A stretch of 64,000 nt of DNA from positions 152,530,858 through 152,594,857 of the forward strand of contig NC_084794.1 of assembly GCF_963169125.1 (NCBI RefSeq), written 5' to 3'. The notes under the pieces are model-generated. The model saw only the letters and a program-made list of their open reading frames with translations. It had not been told where the DNA came from and did no database searches. The translations under genes and the position numbers were made by a program. How positions within the stretch are numbered: position 1 is the stretch's first letter; the number at the start of each line of letters is the position of its first letter. Shown here one piece after another: positions 1-10,858 of this stretch. The stretch comes from Humulus lupulus. Taxonomy: Eukaryota; Streptophyta; Magnoliopsida; Rosales; Cannabaceae.

Positions 1-226
1 CACCCATCTTGAGATTACTCCAGGTCAAGCACGCTTAACTTTGGAGTTCTCAAGTGATGGGCCAGCAAAGAGAAAATGCATCTTGTTGGCATAGGTAGTA
101 CCCATCAATTCATTTAAGCTCACTTCAACTGTGTAGTCCCATACCTACACAGTCTTAGAATCATCACTTGACCTTCCCCAGGTGATGTGGGATTACACAT
201 CTTTACCCGGTCTTTCCTCCTACAGA
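1..226. other. Unassigned sequence at window edge
   Basis: No coding similarity was recognised here. The stretch runs up to an abrupt junction with a gypsy gag fragment near 226-233. Just inside that junction, a short motif resembles the final codons of a Tekay-like pol gene. That suggests an internal deletion joined pol-end sequence to gag, or that another element was inserted. The identity of the first 226 bases is unknown. Confidence 0.4.
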
Positions 227-232
227 TCACGG

Positions 233-830
233 GATACTGACTATCACATACTCAGTCACCGACATATTCCCTTGTAAAAGTTTACTGAATTCCTCGGCCT
301 TTGCAGCTCTAATGGCCTCATTGTAATATTTCTCATTGAAGAGGGTTCTGAACTCTCCCCAATTCATTGTGGTTATATCCCTAGTCTGGGACACCACCTC
401 CCACCAGATTCGAGCATCCTCTCGAAACATGTACGTGGCACAGGCCACTCTTTCATTACCCACCACCCTCATAAAATCCAAGATGGTTGTAATCATAGCC
501 ATCCACTGTTCTGCCTTAAGTGGATCTGTGTTGCCCTCGAAAACTGGAGGGTGTTGTTTCTTGAACCGTTCATACACGGTTCTCTAATTCTGTCTGTAGT
601 TGTACGGCTGGTACTAGAACAGCAGATGGGACCCCTGATGTAGCATTCCCATCCGGAACCTGCTGTTGCCTCAACTGGCAAATCTCTTCATCCTGTCTCT
701 GCAGTCTAGCTTGCATGTCTGCAAGCATCTGTTGCCAGATCTCAGAGACTGGCGGAGGGTTCTAACCCTGATCATTACTTTCAATCTGGTTCCCAGTGCC
801 GGCTGGCTCATTAGATTTCCCTGGAAGCAT
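233..830 (-). pseudogene. gag: Broken Ty3/gypsy gag fragment (Tekay-like chromovirus)
   Basis: The minus-strand reading shows a retrotransposon gag capsid domain. A segment near 577-540 has the YERFKKQHPPVFEG motif, followed by [19 protein letters not shown], a DARIWWEVV block, FNEKYYNEAIRAAKAEEF and MSVTEY. The same order is seen in the better preserved element at 14.5-19.1 kb, so this is the same clade. The likely start is the ATG at 830 (MLPGKSNEP), in a Gln-rich N-terminal region with LRQQQ. A one-base frame change lies near 578, an in-frame stop lies in the N-terminal part, and the reading ends abruptly after SVTEY. Zinc knuckle, protease and pol are all missing. In an intact element, Gag would form the cytoplasmic virus-like particle. 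This is a non-functional remnant. Confidence 0.85.
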
Positions 831-1415
831 ACTTCCAAGTCAATCTGCAATCAATGACTCAACTTATCAGGTGGTAAATACAGTATCTCACATCAACCCA
901 CGGTTTAGAACCGATTGAATAAGCATCCACATGCATTGACAATGCTAATAAGCACCCCAATAATTCACACTTAACAATCATGCTAATAAGCAGAGGAATT
1001 CATGATAATACTTGAACAAGATGCTAATAAGCACATTCTTGGCATACATACACATAACATAATGCTATTAAACATTTTCCAATACCCAAGAGCAAACAGA
1101 ATGCTAATAAGCATTTTCCAACATGCATAACCATTTAACAATACTAGTAAGCATCCTACAGCATTTACAAATGTCTATCATGCTAATAAACACATCCTCA
1201 ACCTATGTACAGCAGTCAAGGGCTAGTCCCTATCAGAATAACTCATACTTCTTATTTAAGCTAGCAATTAAGGCATATATAATCCATTTAAACAAATAAA
1301 CACATAACTATATTAATAGTTACCCAACCCTAAGTCGAGCTTGTCTTTAGCAGTGAATGTACATGCCCAGTCCAACATCAGGAACCCTTAAACCTTGGCA
1401 ACTCTGACATCAAGT
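831..1415 (-). other. Untranslated leader of gypsy fragment with repeated ATGCTAATAAGCA motif
   Basis: This lies between the gag start and the LTR of the minus-strand element. Between about 940 and 1200 the motif ATGCTAATAAGCA and close variants recurs about seven or eight times at irregular spacing. The motif is an imperfect palindrome (TGCT/AGCA ends). Such leaders normally carry packaging and priming signals. The role of this repeat is unknown. Confidence 0.6.
1401..1413 (-). promoter_or_regulatory. Decayed primer-binding site
   Basis: The position is equivalent to the TTGGTATCAGAGC site (complementary to the 3' end of initiator tRNA-Met) found directly beside the LTR of the 12-22 kb element. 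Here several bases have changed. It lies two bases from the LTR edge at 1416. Confidence 0.6.
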
Positions 1416-3654
1416 TGTAACGCCCTGCTAATTAGGGTGTTACCAAGTGTGTGTAAAACTAGTGTTGGACTTGCTAAACAAGTCATTTGGACTAAACATG
1501 TGATTAAGCCACAACAGGTTTACGTATTTAAAATTTTGGTCAAGTCATAACCATTTCTTTAAACCCAAAAACATGTTCTTTACACGGGATCCCAATAACA
1601 TTAGTTTAAAAACTAGTTACAACATCCAAGTTACATAATAAGCTAACCTAGGCGGCAAAAGGTGGGTTCAACCCTAACTTCCTTAAGTATCTCGGCCGTG
1701 GTGGTCGAGCGGACTGCATATGTGCATGTCACTGCTATCACCCTCCGACTCATGGATGGTTGAGCTTCTCTTTACCTTTACCTGTACCACAGAGCACCCG
1801 TGAGCCAAAAGACTCAGTAAGAAAACATATTACACAATTCACGGAGTAATATATATCAAACAGTAATAACTGAATCTGGCATACACATTATACAAATTGG
1901 CCACCATTGAGCGTGTTGCACTTCCTTTTAATTCGTTTGGCATCCGAGCCAGTCAGGTGCTTGGTGCACCCCCAAGATGGCCTAGCCATGGTGGTCTGCA
2001 CTCCATGTACGTAATGCCAATCTTAGCTCATAAGCCAAGTCCAATTGATCCTCGACTCATAAGCCAAGCCTCACAAGCCCCCAACTTATAAGTCAAAGCT
2101 TTACGACCCCCGGCTTACAAGACGAGTCTCTCAAAATCCAATATGCCCTCGACTAATAAGTCGATCTCTAACTAATATCCTAATAATCCTCTAGTTTATA
2201 AATCGAGCTCTCTAGTCACAACAGACAATCACATATCCCATTTATCATACATACATACAAATACTATGTATTATAATACACTCAAACAACATACATAGGC
2301 ATAATCATAATCATGTGCACTCCAGTGTGCTTAACTAAATATTCAAAAAAATAATTATAACCATGCTCATTAACAGGGCCAAAGCCTTAATCATATATAT
2401 ATTTAACCATCGGGCCAAGCCCTAATCACACATTCACATACTGGGTGCAGTTTTCTTACCTTCGGTCCAAATGCAAGTTACTAACGATGACCCTTGAGTA
2501 CAATCCCTGATCCGAGCCCTTAGCGTTGACCTGGTCACAACCATAATATGGAATTCCATCAACAATGAATGACTAAAGGCTTTCAGACCGAGTCCTAGCC
2601 TCTAGGATGTCGAACCCCACCCAACACGGAAGTAGAATCGATCCCGAGCACAAAAGGTTGAGTTCCCGCACTCAAAACCTTCTTGGGGCCAAAAATCCCC
2701 TTAAGAGTCGCGGCCCCATGCTCCCATGTCATGGCCTGTCTCTAATAAGAGGCTCCGCCTCCCCAGCCATCAGACACGCGCCACACCCAGCCATTGTGGC
2801 ACCTTGGCCTGCCCTTGCCACAGAGCCCAACCTGGCTCCTATTTTCTCTAGAGGGCCACGACACGCCAAGAACAGAGCCGTGGCCCAGCCCTTCGAACCT
2901 AGAATTTCTGGGTTTTTCCCCTTAGCTGAACCCAACTAGAAACAATCAAATTATAGCCCAATCTTTCAATTAAATCCCCAAAATCAATATAACTTCTTTC
3001 CAGCAACAACACCTAGCTAATTACTAGTTTACAATTTATCAAAACTCCCAAAATTCACTCTCCAAATAACAAACATGAAAACACTTAAGCTTCAAACAAA
3101 ACCACAGAATCATCAAGAAGAAATCAAATTAAACTCTTACCTCAGAGATGAAAACTCCCTTGAACTAATCCCCAAGTTTTCCCCAAGCTCAATCCTCCAA
3201 TTTTCCAAGCTTAGTTCTTCAATTCCTCAAAGTTTCTCAACAACTAAGAGAGATAAAGAGAGTTACAAGAGAGAGAGAAGAAATTCTATTTATTTACTCT
3301 GCTTCTAGCTTACCCTTAGCTGAAGAAACACTTAACTTATGTCTCTAGTTTAGGCACAAATGACTCAAATGCCCCTAGGCCAATCCAAACTCTCCATAAC
3401 CCTCCAAGGGCAATTTCATCAATCACTACTTCCCGTGAATCCCCGAGTGTTCCTCTAAATCCCCAATTATTCCAAAATAATAATCATTTAATCTTCCATT
3501 ACCCTATAAACCCCAGTAATGTACCAAATTACTAAAGTACCCCTAAGCTCACCCCCGAGCCCGGTATTGCACCCCGTTGTGAGTTTTCCACTAACTTGCT
3601 CACCGGGATCGCCTCGCGTCGAGTAACCCAAATATATCCACATAATAATGATAA
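1416..3654 (-). mobile_element. Truncated 5' LTR, Tekay-like gypsy
   Basis: The LTR begins on the plus strand with TGTAACGCCCTG next to the leader. It shares ordered blocks with the LTRs at 12.1-14.4 and 19.4-21.8 kb: a GGCCGTGGTGGTC segment near 1690, a CAYGAGCCAAA/CAGYAAGAAAACAT segment near 1800, and the GGGTGCAGTTTTCTTACC block near 2443. It also has an acidic-protein-like GC patch near 2700 and a TTACCTCAG block near 3138. A degenerate minisatellite (units containing CTCGACTNATAAG) lies at about 2030-2215. The other end (a GGGGCATTACA-like terminus) is missing after about 3654, so the LTR is cut short. Its ORFs are chance frames. Confidence 0.75.
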
Positions 3655-3837
3655 CCAGTGCTCCCAATTGAGAGCGTCGGAGTCCCTTTGGCTAACACCC
3701 CACCAGTGCTCCCAATTGAACTCTTGTCTCTCTCTTTGTTCTTGACAGGTTGTTGGTGCCCGTTTAATCAATTGTAGGAATCAGCCTCTACAATCCTATA
3801 ACTTAAAGGCCACATTTTTTGAACTTAACCAGCCACT
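3655..3837. other. Short noncoding junction segment with 17-bp direct repeat
   Basis: The 17-base string CCAGTGCTCCCAATTGA occurs twice, about 49 bases apart, near 3656 and 3705. The stretch lies between the truncated LTR and a minus-strand gypsy polyprotein tail, so it may be the 3' untranslated region of that fragment. Nothing else was recognised. Confidence 0.35.
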
Positions 3838-4044
3838 TTAAATTACCTCAATAACATTTAATAGGCATTGATCTCCATTTTGACTAATCTTGAACTTTAT
3901 CTTTTCATAATCAGCCCATATTTCATGGATTAGTCCATTAAGTGCTTCTTTGAACCTTCTTGCTCTTGCTCTTGTAATTGGCCCAACAGGAACTTGCAAC
4001 GGCTCCTTTAGTGTTGCTCCTTCATTCTCATCAGTTATTGGTTA
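3838..4044 (-). pseudogene. Tail of a gypsy polyprotein (fragment)
   Basis: The minus strand reads about 68 codons to a natural-looking stop at 3838. The reading contains VGPITRARARRFKEALNGL followed by IHEIW and ends in LLNVIEVI. A GPxTRARAKxFKEALNGLxxEIW segment is, from memory, common near the C-terminus of some plant Ty3/gypsy polyproteins. Upstream of about 4050 the frame meets a stop and similarity is lost. No enzyme domain remains. The family assignment rests on this single motif and is therefore tentative. Confidence 0.5.
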
Positions 4045-4060
4045 TTCTACTGTTTTGGTC

Positions 4061-4930
4061 TTGGTATTTGGTGACTTTTTTAAATATTAAGACTCTATAC
4101 TTGGTTTCCTTATCTTGAGTTATTCTAGCTTTAATTTTGTTTACTTTATCTTTGATTGTATTAGTTAATTGGATTGTCCTTTATAGACTAGTGTGTGGAG
4201 TAGTGCTTGTGTGCGCTAGTGTGTGAAGTAGTGTTTATGAGTATTCTGGGTAGTTTATTGGTTATTGGTGTACTCCTCACATTGGGGAATGACAGGAGTG
4301 GTGGTTTCAAAAAAAATTCCTCTATACTCAAATTCTTTTATTTTCAATAGTTATGATAAATAAATATATTTTTCTTAATTTTACAAGTTTAAATGCCTAC
4401 TCCAAGTATTTTTTTACTCATTATTTTTATTTTTTATTAAGTTTATGTACTCAGTTACTTTTGTCTATTTGTTTTGTAGTTTGATATGGGAGCAAAACTA
4501 CATATGATAACTTAATGTGAGAAGATGATCGAGTTTGAAGGGAAAGTTACACACTAGAGGATGCAGTTTCATGCCTGAGGATGTTCGAGGTGGAGCTTCT
4601 ACTGATAGCTTTTACATCTAAAGTAGATGAAGCTTTACGTTGTAGTTTTTTTTAGCTTCTCTTCTTTAGATGTCTTGGAGATACTAAGATTGTATTTTTT
4701 TTTGGTGTTTTTCAGTATTCTCTACTATCTCAATGATTCATTGCCATTAGAGATATTACACTTGTTATATGTCTGTTCAAATGTTGTTTTTTTTAGATTA
4801 GTCATTAAACATGTAATTAGAAGGATGATGAGTTCACTTGGTTAGAAGAAATTCTACCAGGTATTGAGACAAATGTAATGACTCTACATTCTCGTATATA
4901 AAATTTGTCTTTTTACTCAAAAAAAATCAA
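4061..4930. other. Unassigned AT-rich sequence, possible LINE 3' end
   Basis: This AT-rich, T-run-containing stretch has no recognisable coding domain. It ends at about 4918-4926 with an ACTCAAAAAAAATC string, which would fit a short poly(A) tail of a non-LTR retrotransposon on the plus strand. No target-site duplication was found, so the origin remains open. The 72-codon open frame at 4627-4845 looks like chance. Confidence 0.3.
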
Positions 4931-5668
4931 AGCAAGAATAAGTTGATTGTTCGACCTCTTTAATTATCTCTTAATATCCTTAATACCATTGACCTCACTA
5001 GTGAATAATTTATTCATAAACTGATTTATGAATTTGAACTCAATAACCATTCAGTTCCAAAAATCAATCCTTAAAGAAACATTATTCAATTCCATATAGG
5101 AAAGGTATATATTCCATATATGTATACTATGTCTCCAGCCATCTACACCAATGAGTCCACAAAACAAAAGTTTTTAGCCTGATCATTTTGACAAACCATA
5201 ACGAGTGAATCAAATGACTCATATGATCTAAACAAGAGTTCATAGTAACTTTAGGATTTAGATCAATTTGTATATAACCATATATTGATATGTTTAATTA
5301 ATACTTTATGATGAAACGACATTAATTAAGTATTAATAACATATTAGGTTCAGTTCTATATTAAGTAATCTGAATCTAGATTACATGTATTCATAATATT
5401 AGTGAACCGTACTAACTGTATTTAATCCAAAGATTCCATATAACTTTGTTTTATTGTGAACTATTTAAATTCATTTCCCTCAATCTTAATCCTCTCGTAC
5501 CAATACAAGATTGAGGTCACATTGATGAATTTAAGAAGTTTCTGATATTTAAATAATATTATTCAAACAATAATATAAAACATTCAATATATGCGAAAAT
5601 TAATTTTATTTATTTATTTCATAAAAACATTGTCTATTACATATGCTTTAAGGGCACCATTCCCAACA
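4931..5668 (-). mobile_element. Copia LTR fragment (5' part)
   Basis: The right edge reads GGGCACCATTCCCAACA, which on the minus strand is a TGTTGGGAATGGTGCCCT LTR start. The block parallels the copia LTRs at 39.1-39.8 kb and 60.06-60.39 kb. Shared strings include a GAACTCAATAACC segment, ACAAAAGTTT, an AACGAGTGAATCAAA segment, ATCTAAAGATTCC-like and ATTGTCTATTACATATGCTTT. The rest of the LTR (its 3' part) and the internal region are absent. The left edge is approximate. Confidence 0.75.
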
Positions 5669-5685
5669 GCGGCACCCAGAGAGTT

Positions 5686-6418
5686 AGCATTGTGATGCAA
5701 AGAGAAAATTCATAAATGGGAAACTGCCTTATTTTCTTACTTTTCTTGAAAGTTTCAACCTAGCTATAAAGGATGGAGAGGATGAGGACTTTTTGGAGAC
5801 TTTTAGAGAGAGACTAATTCAAAAAGCCTAGAGTGAAAAGAAATAAAGAAAAAAAAAAGAGGAGAATCAAGCTTTGAAGATTGGAGGAGTTTTCTACCAA
5901 GAGTTTTGATAACTTATATTCTCTTTCATTTGTTTTTCCTTATAAACTGCATGACGATTAATTTGTTTATGTTATTTTGCTTGGTTTACAGCACACAATA
6001 GAATGAACAACTTAATATTAATTTCAGAATTAAGATCAAATAACAAATTTAATCTACATATTAAGTTCTAATTGCAAACCTAGAATGCGAAATTAGTTCT
6101 ACATCACATTAGTGTAAACCAAGCAAAATAACATGAAAAAATTAATCGTCATGCAGCTTATAAGGAAAAACAAATGAAAGAGAATATAAGTTATCAAAAC
6201 TCTTGGTAGAAAACTCCTCCAATCTTCAAAGCTTGATTCTCCTCTTTTTTTCTTTCTTTCTTTCTTTTCACTCTAGGCTTTTTGAATTAGTCTCTCTCTA
6301 AAAGTCTCCAAAAAGTCCTCATCCTCTCCATCCTTTATAGCTAGGTTGAAACTTTCAAGAAAAGTAAGAAAATAAGGCAGTTTCCCGTTTATGAATTTTC
6401 TCTTTGCGTCACAATGCT
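5686..6418. repeat. Large inverted repeat (foldback), arms ~305 bp
   Basis: The left arm (5686-5990) and right arm (6113-6418) are near-perfect reverse complements, separated by a spacer of about 122 bases. The arms start and end at AGCATTGTGA / TCACAATGCT and meet the spacer at GCTTGGTTTACA / TGTAAACCAAGC. The few differences include an extended CTTT run in the right arm. No coding sequence was recognised. The structure could be a foldback transposon, or an inverted duplication made by two head-to-head element ends. Transcription through it would give a long hairpin RNA. Confidence 0.85.
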
Positions 6419-6420
6419 TT

Positions 6421-8388
6421 CTATTCACCATTCTCTACAATCATGATGAGGCTTTTAACCCTAATCAGATGAGTGACTAATGAGTAAGTCACTGTCGTAA
6501 ACAGATAAGTGACTGATGGGTGGTCACTAGCTTAAACAGATGAGTGACTGATGGGTAGTCACTAGCTTAAACAGATGATTGACTAATGAGTAAGTCACTA
6601 GCTTAAACAGATGAGTGACTGATGAGTAAGTCAATAGGGCTCAGCACCCATAGCCATGTGACGAAGCAGTCACCTGGGCCCTCTGGCTCTGGCTCTAAGT
6701 GACTAGCCATAGGCTAGACAAGCGCTTTTAGTTTTCATCGAACTTGAGGTCAGTCCGGCATTAATTCTCATTATGATTCATTCAATGCAGATTTCGATTA
6801 GATCTAATCTTTGTCAGCTTGCGTTAAACACGCTAAGACCGTTCTTGACTTATTAGTCAATACCATGTGACCAGTGCTCAGTACTACTGCCAAACTTGAC
6901 AAGTGAGTCACAGCTTCATAGTTAATACTGACACCAATTAGTCAGTACCATGCACAAGTGAGCAAGATTTGCTATGCATTTGTTATGCAATCAATGTCCA
7001 CATTTAAACACTCAACATGTCTCATGAATAACCATGCATGTCACATATGGGGTGCAGTTTTCTTACCTCCGATTCGAGCGAGAAATAGTAAAAGAACGAC
7101 CCTTGAGAACGATCGACCTTTTGATTCCTTAGCGGTTACCTAGTCATAACCAATTATAACTTCCATTAATGAAAATCAACAATAAAAGGGTATTGACCTA
7201 AACCTCACTTCCGGGACCCCGAATTGTTCCCATATGGTGAGTAGATTCGATCCCGAGCCTTAGGAATTGAAACCCCGAGCCAAAAACCCTTAAAAATTCC
7301 CAAAACAGGATTCTAAAAGAGCAGGGTAGCGATGTAGCACTACCCTCCTAGCGCTCCATCGCTCTAAGCAGAAAAGAATCCCCCTGAGTAGTGCTACAAC
7401 CAGTCAGTTTTGCCCTGAATCTTTCCCCCTTCAACTCCACCATTTCCAACTTGAACTAAAAGCTTCCAAACCTCATTTTAAGTCCCAATTTAACCCAAAA
7501 ACCATCTACACATGTCCTAGGCATCACAACCCAAGTAACCCTATCCAAAAACTCCCATCAATTCCCTTTAACCAACCTAGAAATCCAAGCTGAATTTCAA
7601 AATAAAAACAGAGCAAACCAGAGTTTTAATGGCTAGAAACTTACCTCAAGCTCAGATTAGGATCATCTTCAATGGTGGAACACAATCCTAAGCCCTCAAG
7701 ATCCACTTCCCTAGCTTGAATCCTCAAATGAAGCTCAAAAATCCAAGGAGAAAATGAGAAGGAAAGTTGTACGGGAGAGAAGCTTTGATACTCTATTTTC
7801 GCTAACCTTCCACAGCCTTCAATGGCTTAAACATATCCTAGGGGTGAAAAGACTAAACTTCCCCTAGGTCATTTAAAGTTTTCTAAAGGCTCCCAAAGGT
7901 AAAACCGTCATTTCCTGCCTATTTCGTTAATCATAATTAACACCCTCCAATTCCCGTTATTCTCAAAATTCTCAAATACCAATAATTCATATCTCGTTAC
8001 CCTTTAATTCCCGGCAACGCTCTAATCACCAAAATACCCCGAGACTCACCCCGAGCCTTGAACTTAATCCCGTTATCACCAAACTGCTAACTTGCACTCA
8101 AAGATCGTCTCATGCCGAATGGCTCGAAAAAATCCACATTATAATGTGGCATTATCAATAATTCACCAACATGCATGAAGATATACAATTACGCCCTCAA
8201 CAGGCCAAATTACCAAAATGCCCCTATGATGAAATGTGGACCCACATGCATGCATTTAACATCATATAATAATATAATTCACATAAACATGCACATAATC
8301 ATTTAATGGCATATTAAATCAATTATGGCCCTCCCGGCCTACTAATCCAACCACTAAACCGCATTAGGGATTTTGGGGCATTATAATT
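6421..8388 (-). mobile_element. Truncated Tekay-like gypsy LTR
   Basis: This matches, in order, the LTRs of the 12-22 kb element: tandem ACTGATGGGTAGTCAC units, the GATTAGATCTAATCTTTGTCAGC block, ACCAGTGCTCAGTACTACTGCC, the GGGGTGCAGTTTTCTTACCTC block near 7050, the AACTTACCTCAAGCTC block near 7645, a TCGTCTCATGCCGAATGGCTCG block near 8105, and the end GGGGCATTATA at 8388. On the minus strand that end is a TATAATGCCCC start, a diverged form of TGTAATGCCCC. The 3' end of the LTR is cut off at the inverted repeat near 6420. Small open frames inside are not genes. Confidence 0.8.
6463..6635. repeat. Tandem repeat, ~36-bp units, in LTR
   Basis: Four to five diverged units carry AAACAGATGAGTGACTGATG and GTAGTCACTAGCTT motifs. 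The array lies inside the truncated LTR, at the position where the related LTRs at 12.6 and 19.9 kb carry an 89-bp duplication built from similar GAGTGACTGACAAGC strings. Confidence 0.75.
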
Positions 8389-8402
8389 AGGATCTCAAAA
8401 GA

Positions 8403-8519
8403 TACTTTTGGTGGGTAGGAATGAAGAGAGATGTAGCGGAATATATGGCACACTATTTGATGTGTCAGCAAACCAAGGTGGAGCATCAGCGACCCATAGG
8501 GTTATTGCAGCCGCTAGAG
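8403..8519 (+). pseudogene. 39-codon scrap of gypsy integrase (zinc-finger region)
   Basis: The plus strand reads YFWWVGMKRDVAEYMAHYLMC, then QQTKVEHQRP and LLQPLE. This is the HHCC zinc-finger end and following linker of a Tekay-like integrase; compare the [21 protein letters not shown] reading near 15.65 kb on the minus strand. The frame is open throughout these 39 codons. Its orientation is opposite to that of the LTR directly to its left. It is cut at both ends, by the LTR edge at 8388 and by a TGTAGGGTG sequence at 8520. It has no function, but it is a clear marker of a second destroyed element. Confidence 0.85.
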
Positions 8520-10806
8520 TGTAGGGTGTTAGATTGGTAGGGTGTTAGTTTAAACACGAATAAAGGTTATTGTAAAATTGTAGAGGAAAATGTTTTAAGG
8601 TATAAGAGATATGATTTTTCAAAGTTTGCCCTAGAATCTGGAAACAAAAGTTCTGGGCAGCAAGCATTGCCCAGATGGCTTTAAACATTTTGTTGAGTTT
8701 TATAACTCCAAAAATTATGAAATTTTGTAGGGAGCTAATTTAGACATCTTTAATGATCCCTGTAAAACTTCAGAAAGAACTGGGCTACGGTGTAAGAGAA
8801 ATAAATTTTCAAAGTTACCATAAAATCTGGAAAAAACATATGGGCAACAGGCACTGCCCAGATTGCTTTAATAATTCGAATGGGCTTTTCCATCCCAAAA
8901 ACTATAAAATTTTGAAGGGAATTACTTTAGATGTGGACACCTATTAAATTTGAGAGAAAAATATGTTAAGGTGAGAAATAATTTTTCTAAGTTTGCCCTA
9001 AAAACTGAAAATTAGCAATTTTGAACCTTAATGAAAATTTGATTTTTACCATTTTATAAGTTAAGGGTCCAATTGCACTTCTTTTAAAAAATAACATAAA
9101 AAGAGATTATAGGTTATGGATAAAAATGGTAAAAAAAGTAGTTTGGGATTTTGTAGAACCTTTAAGAGAACAGGATAACATTGTCGATTATTATTTGTAA
9201 AGGGTCAAAAGGCGGCATTTTGGTAAATGATAAAAAACGGTAAACTTTCGTAAGAGGACGACAAGTTGGTATTTTTCTAAAGTTATGAGTTGAGTAAAAC
9301 TCCTTTTTCTAAATCCAAAATATGAGTTATCCGATAAGAGAGCTCTCTAGTTAAAGAATATTAAGATGCACAGCACGGAGAGCGTGTTGTGGTAAGGCTG
9401 ATTTTCTCATGTTATTGTAAAGACTGAAACAAAATCTGGCCTTATACACTGTAAGGTGTATAAAAGGCTATAGTATAGAGTCTCTAAGATAACTTTATTT
9501 CTTGTAGCTATCATAGAATATTAGCTATAAGAGTATGCCATAGTTTAATCCAAGTACACTGTATTAATTACAGTAATCACGAAAAAGGAAAACGAATAGC
9601 GGTGTTAAAGATCCAGCTAGGAGCTTAAGACTCCAAGTAAGTTAGCCTTTCTCTTTGTTGGCTACAATATGAATATACTGGTGTGTGCTTGTAGTAGTAG
9701 ATTACACTAGTTTAGTTTTGGTTGTTAAGACCAAGGTATGCTTAATGCCTACCTTTGCAATGCTTATGCATTCTGCAGCTTAATGGTAAGTGAGTTTGGG
9801 TGGGAGCTAGAACCTTATTAAAATATTGTTCGGCTTGGATCCAGGACAATGGTAAGATTATAGTCTGGGTTGGAGCTAGAACAATGGTAATATAGTGCGG
9901 GTTGGAGCCAGGACATGGTAAGTATATAGTCCGGGTTGGAGCCAGGACAATGGTAATATCCTCCGAGTTGGAGCCAGGACATGGTAAAATATAGTCCGGG
10001 TTGGAGCTAGGACAATGGTAATATAGTCCAGGTTGGAGCCAGGACATGGTAAGTATATAGTTCGGGTTGGAGCCAGGACAATGGTAATACGCTCCGAGTT
10101 GGAGCCAGGACATGGTAAAATATAGTCCGGGTTGGAGCTAGGACAATGGTAATATAGTCCGGGTTGGAGCCAGGACATAAATGCTGGAACTAGGTTTAGG
10201 CCCGGATCCCTTGCTGTTAATCTATTTATTAGTTATGATGTGTGTTATATATCTTGAATGTTCTAGGATTTTCTGAGTACAGGTTATCATGATATGTGTA
10301 ACGTTGTTTGTTAGGTACAATCAAAGTATTTGATTCTGATTTGGCTATTGTTTGAAAATTGTATGATAGGGTTGAAATTTATCTAATACTCTAATGACTG
10401 GTAGCAATAACTATCTTAAGTCAACTCATTACTGAGTTTAGTATATTTGTGTCCAAGGCTATTCTTACTAAGCATTTTTTCTTACCTAGTTGTTTCATGT
10501 TGTAGGTAAGTGCAAAAGCAAAGTGGAAAAGTGAGCGCTGGAGTCTGCTTTCGGATATGTACATGTGGCACGACTTGGGGAGGTTTTTGATGGATCATAA
10601 TTTTTTTTTTTAAAAAGCTGGAAGTTTGTTATTTCTTTTGGGATAATTGTTTTGTTATAACTCTATGGAAGAGAACTTGTATTTCTGTTTGCTAAACTAA
10701 AAGTGTGTGCACACCATGAATTAAAGTAGATTTTTGGTACAATAAATTAAAGTAAAAGTTTAGATTTTTGCATCTTTTGGTCTTGTATGTTTTGAGGGTT
10801 GTTATA
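8520..10806 (+). mobile_element. LTR-like block, probably a plus-strand Tekay-type LTR
   Basis: It starts TGTAGGGTGTTAG at the broken integrase scrap and ends near GAGGGTTGTTATA at about 10806. The length is near 2.29 kb, close to the 2.3-2.4 kb of the other Tekay-like LTRs here. About 300 bases before its end it has TTGTAGGTAAGTGCAAAAG followed by GGATATGTACATGTGGC. In order and wording these resemble the GTGCAGGTAAGGGCAAGG and GGTACATGTTCGGCC block near 36538-36610. A minisatellite occupies 9836-10182, and two imperfect ~190-bp repeats (8560-8940) share a GGGCAGCAAGCATTGCCCAGAT motif. No target duplication or primer site was found, so both edges and its status as a solo LTR are tentative. 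Confidence 0.5.
9836..10182. repeat. Minisatellite, ~33-bp units in a ~131-bp higher-order repeat
   Basis: About ten tandem units carry GGGTTGGAGCCAGGACATGG or GGACAATGG, each followed by a short AT spacer. Units alternate, so that a four-unit block (marked by CTCCGAGTTGGAGCC at about 9961 and 10092) recurs after about 131 bases. The two long minus-strand open frames over this array are only repeat frames. Confidence 0.9.
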
Positions 10807-10858
10807 TACATCATTGACCACCACAAAATGGCTTGTACCCACTCCCCACAAAATTAAT
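10807..10858. other. Short unassigned gap
   Basis: About 50 bases between the LTR-like block and the next copia LTR. No feature recognised. Confidence 0.4.

Noticed and set aside
2607..2939. 110-codon plus-strand ORF
   Set aside because: It lies inside an LTR in the GC patch, antisense to the element, and has no domain.
9742..10178. Minus-strand frames of 123 and 100 codons with repeated SWLQPGLYYHC-like peptides
   Set aside because: They are pure products of the 33-bp minisatellite and have no conserved start or domain.
9836..10182. Possible CRISPR-like array
   Set aside because: The spacers are not unique, the units are a eukaryotic-type minisatellite inside an LTR-like block, and there are no cas genes; this is plant DNA.
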